DNA of 64,000 nucleotides. Origin: Lysinibacillus fusiformis. GTDB lineage: Bacteria > Bacillota > Bacilli > Bacillales_A > Planococcaceae. The number at the start of each line of letters is the position of its first letter. The first letter of the stretch is position 1. The notes under the pieces were generated by a model, which was not told where the DNA came from, did not search any database, and saw nothing but the letters and a program-made list of their open reading frames with translations. Shown here piece by piece: positions 8,423 through 18,017 of the stretch. The translations under genes were made by a program, and so were the position numbers. The stretch spans positions 716,862-780,861 of the forward strand of contig NZ_PYWL01000002.1 of the NCBI RefSeq assembly GCF_003049525.1, written 5' to 3'.

Positions 8423-8671
8423 GTTCGGGCTGCTTCTGGATCCGGTTTGTCAGGTTTAATAATGTAAATTAATTCGGAAACTAACCAATCTTTATTTTTG
8501 TTCAAACGTAGTAGTTTAGCGCCGATTTGAGTTTTTGCTACATGAAATTGACCATACATTAATGCGATATCTTATCGAGTAGAAGTCCCTCTTGCTTGAC
8601 TACATGCAACTAATCCAGTAACTAGGTTGGCGGTTAAGCGCAGCGCTGATTTTTGGATCCTTAAACGTTGC
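8423..8671. other. IS110 flank and unidentified coding debris
   Basis: No intact gene. The minus strand between 8423 and 8559 is open (GQFHVAKTQIGAKLLRLNKN, then WLVSELIYIIK) and looks like former coding sequence, but I do not recognise it. It lacks a ribosome binding site and runs antisense into the end of the MFS gene. Confidence 0.3.
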
Positions 8672-9772
8672 TCATGGAGGGATATCTGGTACAGGTCTTT
8701 CAAGTGAAGCAAGAGGTAAACCAATACCATTAGTTTTTAGTATTTTTTCTAATTGTTTTACTACATCGCTACAAAGGTTGATCATAGTTTCTTGGAATGG
8801 TGTTTTCGTTTTTAAAATCGCATAAATCCAGTGTAAAAGCTTATTAGCACAAGCAATAATGGCTACTTTATACGGCTTTCCTTCCTCACGTTTTAAATCG
8901 TAGAAAGCTCGTAATCGTTTATTTCGGGCAATAGTTTCATCTGTTGTTTTCTTTTTACGGCTATCTCGAATGGAACAGCGAACGGCTGTATAAAGCATAT
9001 GGAGAAGCCTAGCTGAACCGCGTTTGGTAATGTGATTTTTCGTTCCTTTGAAGCGACCTGATTCAAACACACTGGGCTCTAGACCCGCAAAGGCTACTAA
9101 CTTTGTGGGATAATTAAACCGCTCAATTTCTCCAATTTCTGAAAGTATCGTGGCCGCGATTTTTTCACCTACACCGGGAAGTGATTGGATTAATTCATAT
9201 TCTTCTTCGAGTAGTGCTGCCAATTGATCAATCTCACGCTCCAACGTAGAAAGTTGTTGGTGGTACACTTGAAGTAAATCATTATACATATTCAAACTGA
9301 CTAAAAGACTTTGATAAAGAGTTGATTGAAATGGATTGAGTTCTGCAGCTCCGATTAATTTTTCCAATCTTTCGAGCGCCCAATTAAACGAACGTGCTTT
9401 GCAATGTGTATCAATGAATTGTGCGATTTCTTCAAAACCTGCCTCTAGTACTGATTCAGATGTAGGGAAGGACTGTAAAGTCCTTAATGAAATCTCAGCG
9501 TACAAATCACCAAAAACTCCTCTATACTCAGGGAAAACTTGATCTAATACAGCTTGAAACTGTAGCTTTGTTTGAACCATAATTCCTGTCATATTTTCAT
9601 GTTGTCTTGTGAGATGTCGAAGATTTAACAGCTGAATACCGCGCTTTTTCTGAGGTTCTAAATCCTCATTATAATATAGTTCACCTAAATGATAAGCATC
9701 TATGGCATCTGTTTTGGTTTTTCGTAAACTAGAGCTTTTGGCTCGGTATGAAACAAGGGGATTTACGACGCT
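8672..9772 (-). pseudogene. IS110-family transposase lacking its N-terminal catalytic part
   Basis: The open frame runs from 9772 (just after a TAA) to 8672, 366 codons. The start of the homologous stretch reads VNPLVSYRAKSSSLRKTKTD, then AIDAYHLGELYY, which is the second half of the DEDD (RuvC-like) domain. The C-terminal Transposase_20 part is intact: IQSLPGVGEKIAATILSEIG (helix-hairpin-helix) and FAGLEPSVFESGRFKGTKNH, the serine-containing segment. About 80-90 N-terminal residues with the first catalytic Asp are missing, so the element should not move by itself. The ATG at 9592 is internal to the homology, not a genuine start. Beyond 9775 the sequence is unrelated, marking a breakpoint. 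Confidence 0.8.
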
Positions 9773-10059
9773 TTACTGACCGAGGCTAACTCATAGAGTG
9801 TATTTTCACTTGCAGACAATCCCTTTTCACGGTCTGCATACCCTGAATAAAAGTAGAACACTAACAGATGCGTTAGTTAAATAAGAAGTAAACAACTTTA
9901 TTATTCATTTTTTAGTATTACATAAACAGATGGATGTAATTTGAAACAACTATAAAGAGCCTTGCTGCGTAGGGGATGTAGTAATCTCTTAGCTTTTATT
10001 AATCAAAATTCAATAACTTTATTATCATTAATTATACAATTTACGGGTGAAAATATAGT

Positions 10060-10308
10060 ATGTTACTAAATTTTATTCATGATAGTTTGCGTCGGTTAGG
10101 TTTTTCCATTCCGGGAGATTTGGGGATTATTGGTTTTGATAATACGGAAGTCGCTCACTTGCTTGATTTGACAACGATTGACTATCCTGTTGTTCAGCAA
10201 GCTGAGAATGCATTTTCCATTTTGCAAAATAGGAGGAATAACACGAACAATGAACTAAATACTTTATTATACAAGTTAGTTGAGCGAAAATCGACTTTAA
10301 CGCAATAT
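10060..10308 (+). pseudogene. LacI-family regulator, C-terminal fragment
   Basis: The peptide LRRLGFSIPGDLGIIGFDNT, then EVAHLLDLTTIDYP, is the signature near the C-terminus of LacI/GalR effector-binding domains (usual form: IPeDisIiGFDd ... l.TT...p). It ends in KLVERKST, also typical of the family C-terminus. The N-terminal DNA-binding domain and most of the sensor domain are absent, and no ribosome binding site precedes the ATG at 10060. Dead fragment left by rearrangement beside the broken IS110. Confidence 0.65.
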
Positions 10309-10363
10309 CTTTACTGGCTGCTTTGTTACTGGTGCTGTCTTACCTAGTGTCCTGTAATCTAAA

Positions 10364-10410
10364 TAAAAAAAGAACACCTCATCCAAATCTATGGACGACG
10401 TGTCTCTTTT
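10364..10410 (-). terminator. Terminator of the leftward hydrolase gene
   Basis: On the minus strand AGACACGTCGTCC pairs with GGATGAGGTGTTCT, one bulge, followed by seven T. It lies 19-65 bases beyond the stop of the gene at 10429. Confidence 0.7.
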
Positions 10411-10428
10411 GATAGTGATTGATAACTT

Positions 10429-11370
10429 TTATTTTACTTCTTTCATAAATCTCCTGAAATTTTCAGCGATTTCTTTGGATCGGGTATGGTGCAAATAATG
10501 TTCTCCCTCTAAAGTCATCACTTTTCCATGCACTGAATCTTTAACTTGCTCTTCATGCAAGGGTATCCAGTCTTTCGTTTCGGTATCATTCGCTTGTAAG
10601 AAGAAAATCACAGGAAGATCTTTGGGGAAGGACAAGTTTTCAGCTGCTTTGAAATTAGGACCGAAGTTTTCGCCTTCATTCAGGTTGTTCGGATTAAACG
10701 TATTTTTGAGTGAAAGTATTCTAATTTGTTCTCTGGTTTCATCATCAACGTCGGGTGCAATCAGTTGATCAGGGGCCAGTTTCATTAACAATCGGTAGAA
10801 TCCTGATTTATTAAGCAATTTGTACGTTTCAGTTGGAAATGGATCATCATTACCTCCCTGCGTTGGAACGCTGCTATCAATCCCGACAAAGGCACTTACT
10901 TCGTTTGGATATTTGTTCACATAGTCCAGTCCGTAAATTCCTGAAATGGAGTGACCCATGAGCGTGTAACGATGAATATTAAGCTGCTGTAACGCTTCAT
11001 GAACTTCACTAACCATATTTTCAGTGGTACGCTCTTTTTCAGTTACGTCACTTAGTCCATAACCGAAAGGCTCAATGACGACGACTTTGTAAAATGGTGA
11101 TAGCTCATCGATTAGCGGTTTAAAATCAAGGGCTGGAGCTGGTGTTCCATATCCGGGAAGTAATACGACCGTTTCTTCGCCTTTTCCTTGAATTAACACA
11201 TTCATGTTTTTCCCGTCAACCGCTACAAACTGACCATAAGGTTTTATTTTCCCTTCCTCCGATTTGCTGCTAAATACATTTACAATAAAGACAGTAGCAA
11301 TAAATAATGCAAAAGCGACAACTATGGCTCCGAATATTTTGAGCAAAATGATTAATATTTTTTTCATCAT
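10429..11370 (-). CDS. Membrane-anchored alpha/beta hydrolase
   Basis: 313 residues; ATG 11370 with GGAGA nine bases upstream. An N-terminal hydrophobic helix (residues 4-32) anchors the protein with the catalytic domain outside. The alpha/beta-hydrolase fold shows the oxyanion HG-like segment LPGYGTPAP, the nucleophile elbow GHSISG, and a terminal His in EGEHYLHHT; the acid is probably an Asp in FLQANDTETKDW. The substrate may be an ester, lactone or peptide; not inferable. Same strand and close (57 bases) to the serine hydrolase at 11428-13533, suggesting one operon downstream of the two-component system. Confidence 0.8.
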   Translation of the reverse strand: MMKKILIILLKIFGAIVVAFALFIATVFIVNVFSSKSEEGKIKPYGQFVAVDGKNMNVLIQGKGEETVVLLPGYGTPAPALDFKPLIDELSPFYKVVVIEPFGYGLSDVTEKERTTENMVSEVHEALQQLNIHRYTLMGHSISGIYGLDYVNKYPNEVSAFVGIDSSVPTQGGNDDPFPTETYKLLNKSGFYRLLMKLAPDQLIAPDVDDETREQIRILSLKNTFNPNNLNEGENFGPNFKAAENLSFPKDLPVIFFLQANDTETKDWIPLHEEQVKDSVHGKVMTLEGEHYLHHTRSKEIAENFRRFMKEVK

Positions 11371-11427
11371 GATGGTTCTCTCCTGTTGAGTTCGTTTGTT
11401 GTACAGCCGTTTGAAACTCTATTCATT

Positions 11428-13533
11428 TTACTTTTTTAATGAAATTTCAAATGAGGAACCAGCCTCACCTGCAAATACAATACGGCCGTTTTCTGGTAAA
11501 ACAACATCATTCTTACCGCTGACCACGCTGTGATTAATACAAATTCCGGTCTGGTCATAGACAGCAAAGGCTCCATTTGCAGGTAACTTCACTGTCATGA
11601 CTTTTCCTTTCGCAGTAGCGGGTACCGAAAACCATTTGGCATGTCCATCTGCTTGAATGGTTGTTGCGGATTGTTTACCGGAATAGATTGGTTTTACCAA
11701 TTCCTCACTGGCGAATACATAACCTGAAAATGTAAGATACTCTCCTCCGTTCTTTTTGGAGAAATGAATGTCCATCGGTTCTCGTCCGGCAGTGCCCGGA
11801 ATCTGCAATTGATTGGCTGCTTCGCCTGCTCCAATAATTTTATTATTGAACATATACCCTGGATTCTCTTTATTCAACTGAATAGGTAGGATCGATGTAG
11901 CATTAAGATAAAACATTGATGTGTATTTCACATTCACCAGATAATATTTTTCACCATCACGCTTTGCCCATGCAGCGTTAATCTCCTTGGGTAATGTATT
12001 GGCTTTGAGCTTCTCCGCATTATATTCTGAGAGAGCCACCTGTCCGAGTCCTGGAACGGAGATATAAGATCGAGACCACAGGTAGGTATTCCCATTTTTC
12101 TCCACAACGAATTTCAACTTTTCTGTACCATCATCACTCACAAAAGTACCATCTGATGTATAGGTGAATTCTTGAACCGGATTACTTGGAGCCGTGAGAG
12201 AGGAGAGCGTCATTTGTCCTGTTTTATTTATTTTGATCTTCGTAACTGAATTATTGCCACCATAATTCCCTGCAAACTTGGAGATTTCTTTAGGCATATC
12301 AGCCTTCATAGGAACACCAAATGATTTTTCCGGTTTCCGTTCTTTAATCATGCCCTTTTCTTCAAGTGCACTAAGTAATAACTCACACGCAATGAATTGA
12401 TTGGTTATGCTTGCTCCGCCTGAAGAGATCACAGCTGCAGCCATGTTGTATTCCGGAAGTACGACGAGTGAAGAATGATAAGATAACGTATCTCCACCTT
12501 TCGTAACAGCCTTGATGCCGTAGTCACTGAATGGGAACAAGTCCACACTATCCCACCCTAATCCGTAAGACATAGAAGAATCACTATCCTCTGGCCACAT
12601 GCCTCTTCGGTATTCTTTTTGCTCCATGGCTTCTACCGACTTGTTGGAAAGAATCCCTTTGACCTCTCCTGTGAAAATTTGCGAAAATTTCACCAGATCT
12701 TGAGCCGTGGAATAGATGCCTCCTGATGCAATGATATTATAATTCTCTTTTGGAAGTTGTCCCTCATAAAAAGGGGAATAGATTCCCGCCATTTCTGCCG
12801 GATTAACAAGATCCTGTGGTGTTTTGGTATGGTTCATATCCAAAGGCTCTGTAAAATATTTGTGTATAAATGCTGTAAAGCTCATATCAGTGACTCTCTC
12901 AACCAGAATTTCAGCTAATGTAAATCCATCATTAGAGTACACCGAATACGCACCTGGCTCTGCCATCAGATTCTGGGTCGCCAATTGATCCAAAAAGGTA
13001 TCATGTGCATAGGTATCATTATCCCTATACAGGATAGCACTACCAACAGAGGTTCCGAGAAGCCCGGCCGAATGATTCAGCAACATACGGGGTGTAATCT
13101 GTTTGTATCGGTTATCTTTCATTGTAAAATCTGGCATATAGTTCACTATAGGCACATCCAAATCGATCTTACCTTCGTCAACCAGCTTCATTACAGAGGC
13201 TGTAAGCATCATTTTACTGGTTGAACCAATGCCATAGATCGTGTTCGTAGTAAGAGGTACCTTGTCGTTTAGATCGTTCTTCCCCGTTTGACCGGACACC
13301 ACAATCTCGCCACCATCAATGAGCGCATATTGCAGACTCGTCGTATCATACGTCTCGGTCAGTAATTTGGCTTTTTCGATTACGGTTTTCTTTGTTGTCT
13401 CATACGTAAGGCTACTGTTGTTATCTATGGCAGCCGGTGCAGCCATTGCAGACATTGGAGCAAGTATCGTCAGCATGACAGTCACAGCAGCTATAGTATT
13501 TTTTTTTATTGCTGTCCTCACACTCATCTTCAT
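11428..13533 (-). CDS. Secreted beta-lactamase-fold serine hydrolase (PBP-like)
   Basis: 701 residues from the ATG at 13533 (AGAGGT upstream); the open frame extends 49 codons further but without a ribosome binding site. A signal peptide ([17 protein letters not shown], then MSAMAAPA) exports it. Residues 40-400 are a class C beta-lactamase/DD-peptidase domain: SxxK as STSK near residue 104, YxN as YSN near 207, and KGG in the KTG position ([11 protein letters not shown]). The C-terminal 300 residues are beta-rich repeats of the kind attached to Paenibacillus and Bacillus members of this family. Probable roles are hydrolysis of D-amino-acid peptides or esters, or self-protection against a peptide antibiotic. 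Codon use and G+C look higher than in the flanking regions, suggesting transfer. Confidence 0.8.
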   Translation of the reverse strand: MKMSVRTAIKKNTIAAVTVMLTILAPMSAMAAPAAIDNNSSLTYETTKKTVIEKAKLLTETYDTTSLQYALIDGGEIVVSGQTGKNDLNDKVPLTTNTIYGIGSTSKMMLTASVMKLVDEGKIDLDVPIVNYMPDFTMKDNRYKQITPRMLLNHSAGLLGTSVGSAILYRDNDTYAHDTFLDQLATQNLMAEPGAYSVYSNDGFTLAEILVERVTDMSFTAFIHKYFTEPLDMNHTKTPQDLVNPAEMAGIYSPFYEGQLPKENYNIIASGGIYSTAQDLVKFSQIFTGEVKGILSNKSVEAMEQKEYRRGMWPEDSDSSMSYGLGWDSVDLFPFSDYGIKAVTKGGDTLSYHSSLVVLPEYNMAAAVISSGGASITNQFIACELLLSALEEKGMIKERKPEKSFGVPMKADMPKEISKFAGNYGGNNSVTKIKINKTGQMTLSSLTAPSNPVQEFTYTSDGTFVSDDGTEKLKFVVEKNGNTYLWSRSYISVPGLGQVALSEYNAEKLKANTLPKEINAAWAKRDGEKYYLVNVKYTSMFYLNATSILPIQLNKENPGYMFNNKIIGAGEAANQLQIPGTAGREPMDIHFSKKNGGEYLTFSGYVFASEELVKPIYSGKQSATTIQADGHAKWFSVPATAKGKVMTVKLPANGAFAVYDQTGICINHSVVSGKNDVVLPENGRIVFAGEAGSSFEISLKK

Positions 13534-13751
13534 TTTTGTTACCTCTCTTGGTTTCACTGTTGCATCTACTCCTGTCTTCATTATTGTGCTTGGCCACCTT
13601 AACAGGGGCACTAAAGACAGTATAAACAACCAAGATGTCCCCCTAATTACTAGAGTATGAACGGAGGATGAACAGGCCAAAAAAGTTTACATTATCACGC
13701 TCAAGAAGGTTTATACATGGTTGCATAGCCTAGAGAAGGCATGGACTCCAA

Positions 13752-15113
13752 TCACCCTGTTCGTGTTGTGATTGGCAAGATGACGATGAAGGTCGTTCCT
13801 CGCCCGTATTCGCTCTCAACCAAGATGTCCCCTTGATGAAGTGAGACAATCTGCTTTACAATAGCCAGTCCCATACCGCTGCCTTCATATATCTGGCTGT
13901 GGGAACGATCAGCTTTAAAGAATCGGTCAAATATACGCTTTTGGTCTTCCGGCAGGATACCGATACCCGAATCCGATATACGGATCGTCACGTTCTTTAT
14001 ATTCTGTTTAATCTTGACGTTAATTCGGGCACCATCTTTGGAAAATTTGATGGCATTGCCGAGGATATTGATCCACACCTGATTTAACTGGTCATGATCG
14101 GCCATTATTTTGGTGGGTTGCAAATCTAGATGGAACTGAATGTTGCGGGCTGACCATTGGGGTTGAATAGCGACGATTACTCGTCTAATCTGTTCATCCA
14201 GACTTAGCGTGGCAAGTCGCATTTGCAATGACTGAGATTCAAGCAAACTCAGCTTTAGCAGACTATCACTTATTTTGGACATTCGTGCAGTTTCAGTGAT
14301 GATAATGTCGAGATATGAGCTTCGTTCGTCATCCGATATGTCTACCTGCTTGAGCGCTATAGCAAAACCTGAAATGGAAGTAAGTGGAGACTGAACTTCA
14401 TGGGACACGTTTGCTACGAATTCCCTGCGCATCTGCTCAAGCTGCTGTAGATCGTGCATCATTTCTTCGAAGCTGCGAGCCAAAGTACCTATCTCACCCT
14501 TTTGTTTAATATTAAGCTTTACGTTGAAATCTCCAGCAGCTATAAGGCGGGTCGCTTCTGTCAACTTTTTGATCGGTCTCACCAGAAAAATAGCCGCAAT
14601 TAGTATCAATAGGCTTCCTGCTAACAACGAACAAATCAAAAAGGTTACAACAAACTTGATGAGAAATGAGGTGGAAGAGGAAGTGAGGGGCTCTACAAAC
14701 ATTGCCTTGCTCCCCATTTCAGTTTTTATTGGCAATCCCAAGAAGATCGTATCGATTCCATTAACTTGGACCCTTCCTCCATCCAGCACTTTCTTCACTT
14801 GTTCTGTAGTCACTAGGAAAGGATGTTGTCCTTTAAGTTCTCCATAGGATTGAAACTGATCCGTTGCTTCATAGATTCGAATGTAGTAGGAGTTGAGTTG
14901 TTCCATTTCACTTATAAATATTTCTGCTTCGCGTAACGGCAAGGTCTCGTAGATACGGACGATATCTTGGCCAAAGTCAAGCAAGTTGCTTTGCAAGTTT
15001 TCGTTTAATTTATCTTGAAATATCCAGGTTGTAGCAAGAAAAGAAAGGATTGTGCCCCCGATCACGGAGAGCAGAAAGGTCAGGACTACACGTGCATATA
15101 GGGAGCCGGTCAC
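13752..15113 (-). CDS. Two-component sensor histidine kinase
   Basis: 453 residues; GTG start at 15113 overlapping the response-regulator stop (GTGA). Order: transmembrane helix 9-30, extracellular sensor about 31-150, transmembrane helix 150-175, HAMP (RPIKKLTEATRLIAAGDF), HisKA with phospho-acceptor His in VANVSHEVQSPLTSISGF, and HATPase_c with N box NQVWINILGNAIKFS and G boxes SDSGIGILP and GSGMGLAIV. A standard EnvZ/PhoR-class kinase for envelope stress or peptide sensing. Forms an operon with the OmpR-type regulator; the serine hydrolase and alpha/beta hydrolase lie next on the same strand and are plausible targets. Confidence 0.92.
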   Translation of the reverse strand: MTGSLYARVVLTFLLSVIGGTILSFLATTWIFQDKLNENLQSNLLDFGQDIVRIYETLPLREAEIFISEMEQLNSYYIRIYEATDQFQSYGELKGQHPFLVTTEQVKKVLDGGRVQVNGIDTIFLGLPIKTEMGSKAMFVEPLTSSSTSFLIKFVVTFLICSLLAGSLLILIAAIFLVRPIKKLTEATRLIAAGDFNVKLNIKQKGEIGTLARSFEEMMHDLQQLEQMRREFVANVSHEVQSPLTSISGFAIALKQVDISDDERSSYLDIIITETARMSKISDSLLKLSLLESQSLQMRLATLSLDEQIRRVIVAIQPQWSARNIQFHLDLQPTKIMADHDQLNQVWINILGNAIKFSKDGARINVKIKQNIKNVTIRISDSGIGILPEDQKRIFDRFFKADRSHSQIYEGSGMGLAIVKQIVSLHQGDILVESEYGRGTTFIVILPITTRTG

Positions 15114-15784
15114 TCCTGCACCTCTAGCCGGTAGCCCAGTCCCCGCACCGTTTCGATTCGAAAATCGGAGAAGTCGGCGAAACGTTCGCGTAGACGTTTA
15201 ATATGCACGTCTATCGTTCGATCATCGCCAGTATAATTAATTCCCCAGACTTGATCGATTAATTGCTCCCGCGTATAGACTTGTCCCGGTAATCCAGCAA
15301 GTTTATACAATAATTCGAACTCCTTAAGCGGCAAGGTGAACGACTCTTTACCCCACTGGACCTTATAAGTCTGCCGGTTCAGAATAACGTTTCCTAACTG
15401 GATGGTCTGCGTTAAACCTATACGGTATCGTTTCAACAGTGCCTTGACGCGAGCCATCAACTCAAGCGGATCGAATGGCTTCGTCATATAGTCATCTGTT
15501 CCGAGCTGAAAAGCTCGTACTTTCTCCCAGGTTTCGCTTCTTGCCGTCAGGATTAGTAACGGAAGATCCGGATTGGCTCTTCGAAGTTCCTCGCATAATG
15601 TCCAACCGTCCATGACTGGCATCATAATATCAAGAATGACCAAATCGACTGACGTGGAGGTATAGATAGCCAGGGCTTCCTTTCCGTCTGCAGCGTTGAT
15701 GGTAGTAAATCCGTTGTTACGCAAAAATAAACCAACGAGTTTGCGAATGTTCGCATCGTCGTCAGCAACCAATATCGTAGGCAT
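15110..15784 (-). CDS. OmpR/PhoB-family response regulator
   Basis: 224 residues from the ATG at 15784 (AGGAG ten bases upstream); a GTG nine bases earlier sits too close to the ribosome binding site. Receiver domain: acidic pocket ADDDANIRK, phospho-acceptor Asp in LVILDIMMPVMDG, conserved Thr in ILTARSE and Lys in YMTKPFDP. The C-terminal winged helix (residues 130-224) ends with DDRTIDVHIKRLRERF and ETVRGLGYRLE. Directly upstream of, and overlapping, its kinase gene. Leftward operon with the kinase. Confidence 0.93.
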   Translation of the reverse strand: MPTILVADDDANIRKLVGLFLRNNGFTTINAADGKEALAIYTSTSVDLVILDIMMPVMDGWTLCEELRRANPDLPLLILTARSETWEKVRAFQLGTDDYMTKPFDPLELMARVKALLKRYRIGLTQTIQLGNVILNRQTYKVQWGKESFTLPLKEFELLYKLAGLPGQVYTREQLIDQVWGINYTGDDRTIDVHIKRLRERFADFSDFRIETVRGLGYRLEVQE

Positions 15785-15904
15785 CGTTTCCACTCTCCTA
15801 AAAAAGAATAATTCTTCGGTTGTGCAAGAGCGAAGAATGTCTAAATTATGCTACCTCATTCGCTGAAATCATGCAACAGTGATATGAGAAATGATCCAAA
15901 GCGG

Positions 15905-16336
<432 letters not shown>

Positions 16337-16340
16337 ATAA

Positions 16341-16388
16341 AGAACCAACTGTTTTGATTAAACTTTGTTTCAAAACAGTTGGATTCTT
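16341..16388 (+). terminator. Strong hairpin terminator
   Basis: CCAACTGTTTTG and CAAAACAGTTGG form a perfect 12-bp stem extended by AGAA/TTCT and followed by TTTCT. It insulates the conjugation region from upstream transcription and, being symmetric, may work in both directions. Confidence 0.65.
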
Positions 16389-16461
16389 TCTGTATAAAAT
16401 CAGCGTTTGCAACTTACTTTTAATCGAACTTTATTCAAAAGCTACAGATGCCTACAGCAAG

Positions 16462-16516
16462 CGATACTTTTTCGATACTTTTTTGAGACTTTTTCGATAC
16501 TTTTTTGAGACTTTTT
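16462..16516 (+). repeat. 22-bp tandem direct repeats upstream of the transfer operon
   Basis: A 22-bp unit, CGATACTTTTTTGAGACTTT plus TT, occurs twice in exact tandem (16473-16494 and 16495-16516), preceded by an exact half unit CGATACTTTTT (16462-16472). The 22-bp period is two helical turns, as expected for a protein that binds one face of DNA cooperatively. It abuts the likely -35 element at 16517. Confidence 0.75.
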
Positions 16517-16546
16517 TTGTGAAAATCCGTGGTAAAGTATTAGTAT
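16517..16546 (+). promoter_or_regulatory. Probable main promoter of the transfer operon
   Basis: TTGTGA (16517-16522), an 18-bp spacer and TAGTAT (16541-16546); TATTAG at 16538 with a 15-bp spacer is an alternative -10. The 22-bp repeats end exactly at the -35. No other promoter is seen before the first gene at 16665. Confidence 0.45.
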
Positions 16547-16555
16547 CAGAAGATT

Positions 16556-16632
16556 ATGTCCAGGAGAAAAAAACTTTTCTCAGGATACATAAGGGATCTT
16601 TCCTATTAAATAGGAAGGGTCCTTTTACTTTT
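16556..16632 (+). promoter_or_regulatory. Leader with small ORF, anti-stem and terminator hairpin
   Basis: Between the promoter and the first gene lie a 17-codon ORF (MSRRKKLFSGYIRDLSY, 16556-16609), a hairpin GAGAAAA/TTTTCTC (16563-16582) and a terminator-like hairpin (AAGGGATCTTTCCTA pairing with TAGGAAGGGTCCTTTT, 16591-16626) followed by more T. The ORF stop lies inside the terminator loop. The layout suits attenuation control of the long operon, but the ORF has only a weak AGAAG ribosome binding site. Confidence 0.45.
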
Positions 16633-16664
16633 GAAATATTTTAAGTAGATGGGAGGAAATGGGG

Positions 16665-17552
16665 ATGACAGAACGTTCCAAACAACAAAATTATGGGTAT
16701 GATCTTGAACCCGTGGACATTTCAGATGTGTTGTCTTTTGTGGAAAGTAGGCAAGAAGTATATGGAAATAAACCCAAAGTTAATTTGAGCATGTACGGTG
16801 ATGCTGGAAAATGGCATGTAGATGCAGCTGTAAGCTATAAAGGGCGTGAAGGAAGGGACGAGCATCAACCTTTCTTATTAAAGTCATATAAACAGCTTTG
16901 GCGCGCTGAAAAATATGTGAAGGATCTTGCTGAAGAACACGGTTTTTCATATGAAGGACTTAACCCTAATTTAACTAATGAAGACATGTACCTACAGTAT
17001 CAAAAACGACAACAGGCGAAGGATACATTCACAAACGACTTGAAAATTGAAATGACTCAACACAGTACAGAATTACAGGAAGTCATTGAAACGCAGTTAG
17101 TTGGTGATGAAAATGATCAATCTTTCTTAACTAAGAAAGAAGTGGAACAATTAATAAGCGTTCATTTTAATCGAATTGAAAAAGGTCTTGGACATTTGGC
17201 CGAATCTATGGAACAGCAATCAAAGAAAAGGACATTCGCTGACTATTGTGATGAAATGAAGAATCTTTTAAAGGAATGTCGCCAGCATTTTAAAGACTCC
17301 ATTATTGAACGGACTGTAACCTCCAAACAAAAACTGGATGACAAAGTAACTGGGCTACGCAATGATGTTCGAGATAATATCGTAGAAGTAAAAGACACAG
17401 CTAAGTCAACGGTGAAACAGACCATTCTTTACATGAATGAACGCTTAAAGGACTTTACAAATGCCATCGATCAGAAATTATATGAGCATGAGCCGGTACA
17501 ACTTGATAGGAAGCAAAACAAAGCTATGGCTGCACAAGCACATGAACGATAA
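16665..17552 (+). CDS. First gene of the transfer operon, hypothetical coiled-coil protein
   Basis: 295 residues. The ATG at 16665 has GGGAGG eight bases upstream; the ATG six bases earlier is only two bases from it. No signal peptide or membrane segment. Residues 1-100 form a mixed alpha/beta domain (KPKVNLSMYGDAGKWHVDAA); residues 120-295 are charged and helical with heptad character (FTNDLKIEMTQHSTELQEVI, and VRDNIVEVKDTAKSTVKQTI). I do not recognise a family. Its place as first gene behind a regulated leader, and a terminator after it (17552), suggest a cytoplasmic regulator or a relaxosome/partition-like accessory; this is inference only. Confidence 0.7.
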   Translation: MTERSKQQNYGYDLEPVDISDVLSFVESRQEVYGNKPKVNLSMYGDAGKWHVDAAVSYKGREGRDEHQPFLLKSYKQLWRAEKYVKDLAEEHGFSYEGLNPNLTNEDMYLQYQKRQQAKDTFTNDLKIEMTQHSTELQEVIETQLVGDENDQSFLTKKEVEQLISVHFNRIEKGLGHLAESMEQQSKKRTFADYCDEMKNLLKECRQHFKDSIIERTVTSKQKLDDKVTGLRNDVRDNIVEVKDTAKSTVKQTILYMNERLKDFTNAIDQKLYEHEPVQLDRKQNKAMAAQAHER

Positions 17553-17583
17553 GGATTCGCCAAATTAGGTGAGTCCTTTTTAT
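17552..17583 (+). terminator. Family stem-loop, copy 1 of 7
   Basis: AGGATTCGCC-aaatta-GGTGAGTCCT followed by TTTTAT, immediately after the stop codon of the gene ending at 17552. Same stem as copies at 21559, 29867, 31492, 34891, 48509 and 48864. Confidence 0.8.
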
Positions 17584-17731
17584 TTTTGACAGTAAATATA
17601 ATCATGCTGATGTGATGGAAAAAGGGATCTTTAAAGACGGTTCTAATCCATTTAAAAAATAAAGCCTTTTATTGTTTTAATAATGTTCGACAGGCAGCTT
17701 GGGGCCGGAACTAAATATTGATGAATTTATA

Positions 17732-17757
17732 AGAGGGCGTTGGCCACTCTTTTTTTA
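17732..17757 (+). terminator. Hairpin with T tract ahead of the pilin genes
   Basis: AGAGGGC-gttg-GCCACTCT followed by seven T, 25 bases before the first pilin-like gene. Together with 17552-17583 it should sharply reduce read-through into that gene unless a promoter lies in 17583-17731, where I see none of good quality. Confidence 0.5.
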
Positions 17758-17782
17758 TTGTCTTAAAAGGGGGTGAAGAATT

Positions 17783-17944
17783 TTGAATAACTACAAAGCA
17801 GAGATCACACTAGCTATCATCGTTCTAGTTTTATTCGGTGGAATGATCGCATTTGCAACTGGCGTAATCGATCCGTTAATGGCGAAAATCGGTGCTGGTT
17901 GGACGAAGATGGTAGACAACGTATTTAGCGGAATTGGCGTTTAA
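17783..17944 (+). CDS. Flp/VirB2-like 53-residue pilin candidate, copy 1
   Basis: TTG start at 17783 behind AAGGGGGTG. The 53-residue peptide has a short charged N-terminus (NNYKAE), one hydrophobic helix (ITLAIIVLVLFGGMIAFATG) and an amphipathic tail (MAKIGAGWTKMVDNVF). This is the size and architecture of Flp-type pilins, including a Glu just before the hydrophobic helix, although no Gly precedes a leader cleavage site. Followed by its own terminator. Lies in a region with TadA-, TadB-, TadC- and TadE-like genes, which supports a role as the major pilus subunit. A single-pass membrane regulator is the alternative. Confidence 0.65.
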   Translation: MNNYKAEITLAIIVLVLFGGMIAFATGVIDPLMAKIGAGWTKMVDNVFSGIGV

Positions 17945-17961
17945 AAATAATTGCTTTTTAT

Positions 17962-17991
17962 GAAGAGAACGTTTGGGACTCTTCTTTTTTT
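17962..17991 (+). terminator. Terminator after pilin copy 1
   Basis: GAAGAG (17962-17967) pairs with CTCTTC (17979-17984), followed by seven T. Confidence 0.65.
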
Positions 17992-18017
17992 GTTCTAAAT
18001 GAAGGGAGGTATAGTAT

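Noticed and set aside
9336..9592. ATG at 9592 as start of a 306-residue transposase
   Set aside because: IS110 homology continues upstream in the same frame to 9772, so this Met is internal to a truncated protein.
13319..13660. Plus-strand ORF opposite the serine hydrolase start
   Set aside because: It is the antisense of the signal peptide and upstream region, with no ribosome binding site and hydrophobic only because the opposite strand encodes a signal peptide.
13629..13834. Repeat of ACCAAGATGTCCCC at 13629 and 13818
   Set aside because: A 16-18 base match between the kinase C-terminus and the spacer before the hydrolase gene; too short to claim a function.
16462..16516. Possible CRISPR array or plasmid iterons
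   Set aside because: The 22-bp repeats are in direct contact without spacers, so not CRISPR. No Rep gene is nearby, so replication iterons are not supported; a regulator site is the better reading.
17615..17662. 15-codon ORF MEKGIFKDGSNPFKK
   Set aside because: Looks protein-like but is very short, lacks a ribosome binding site and lies between two terminators; probably a gene-end remnant.
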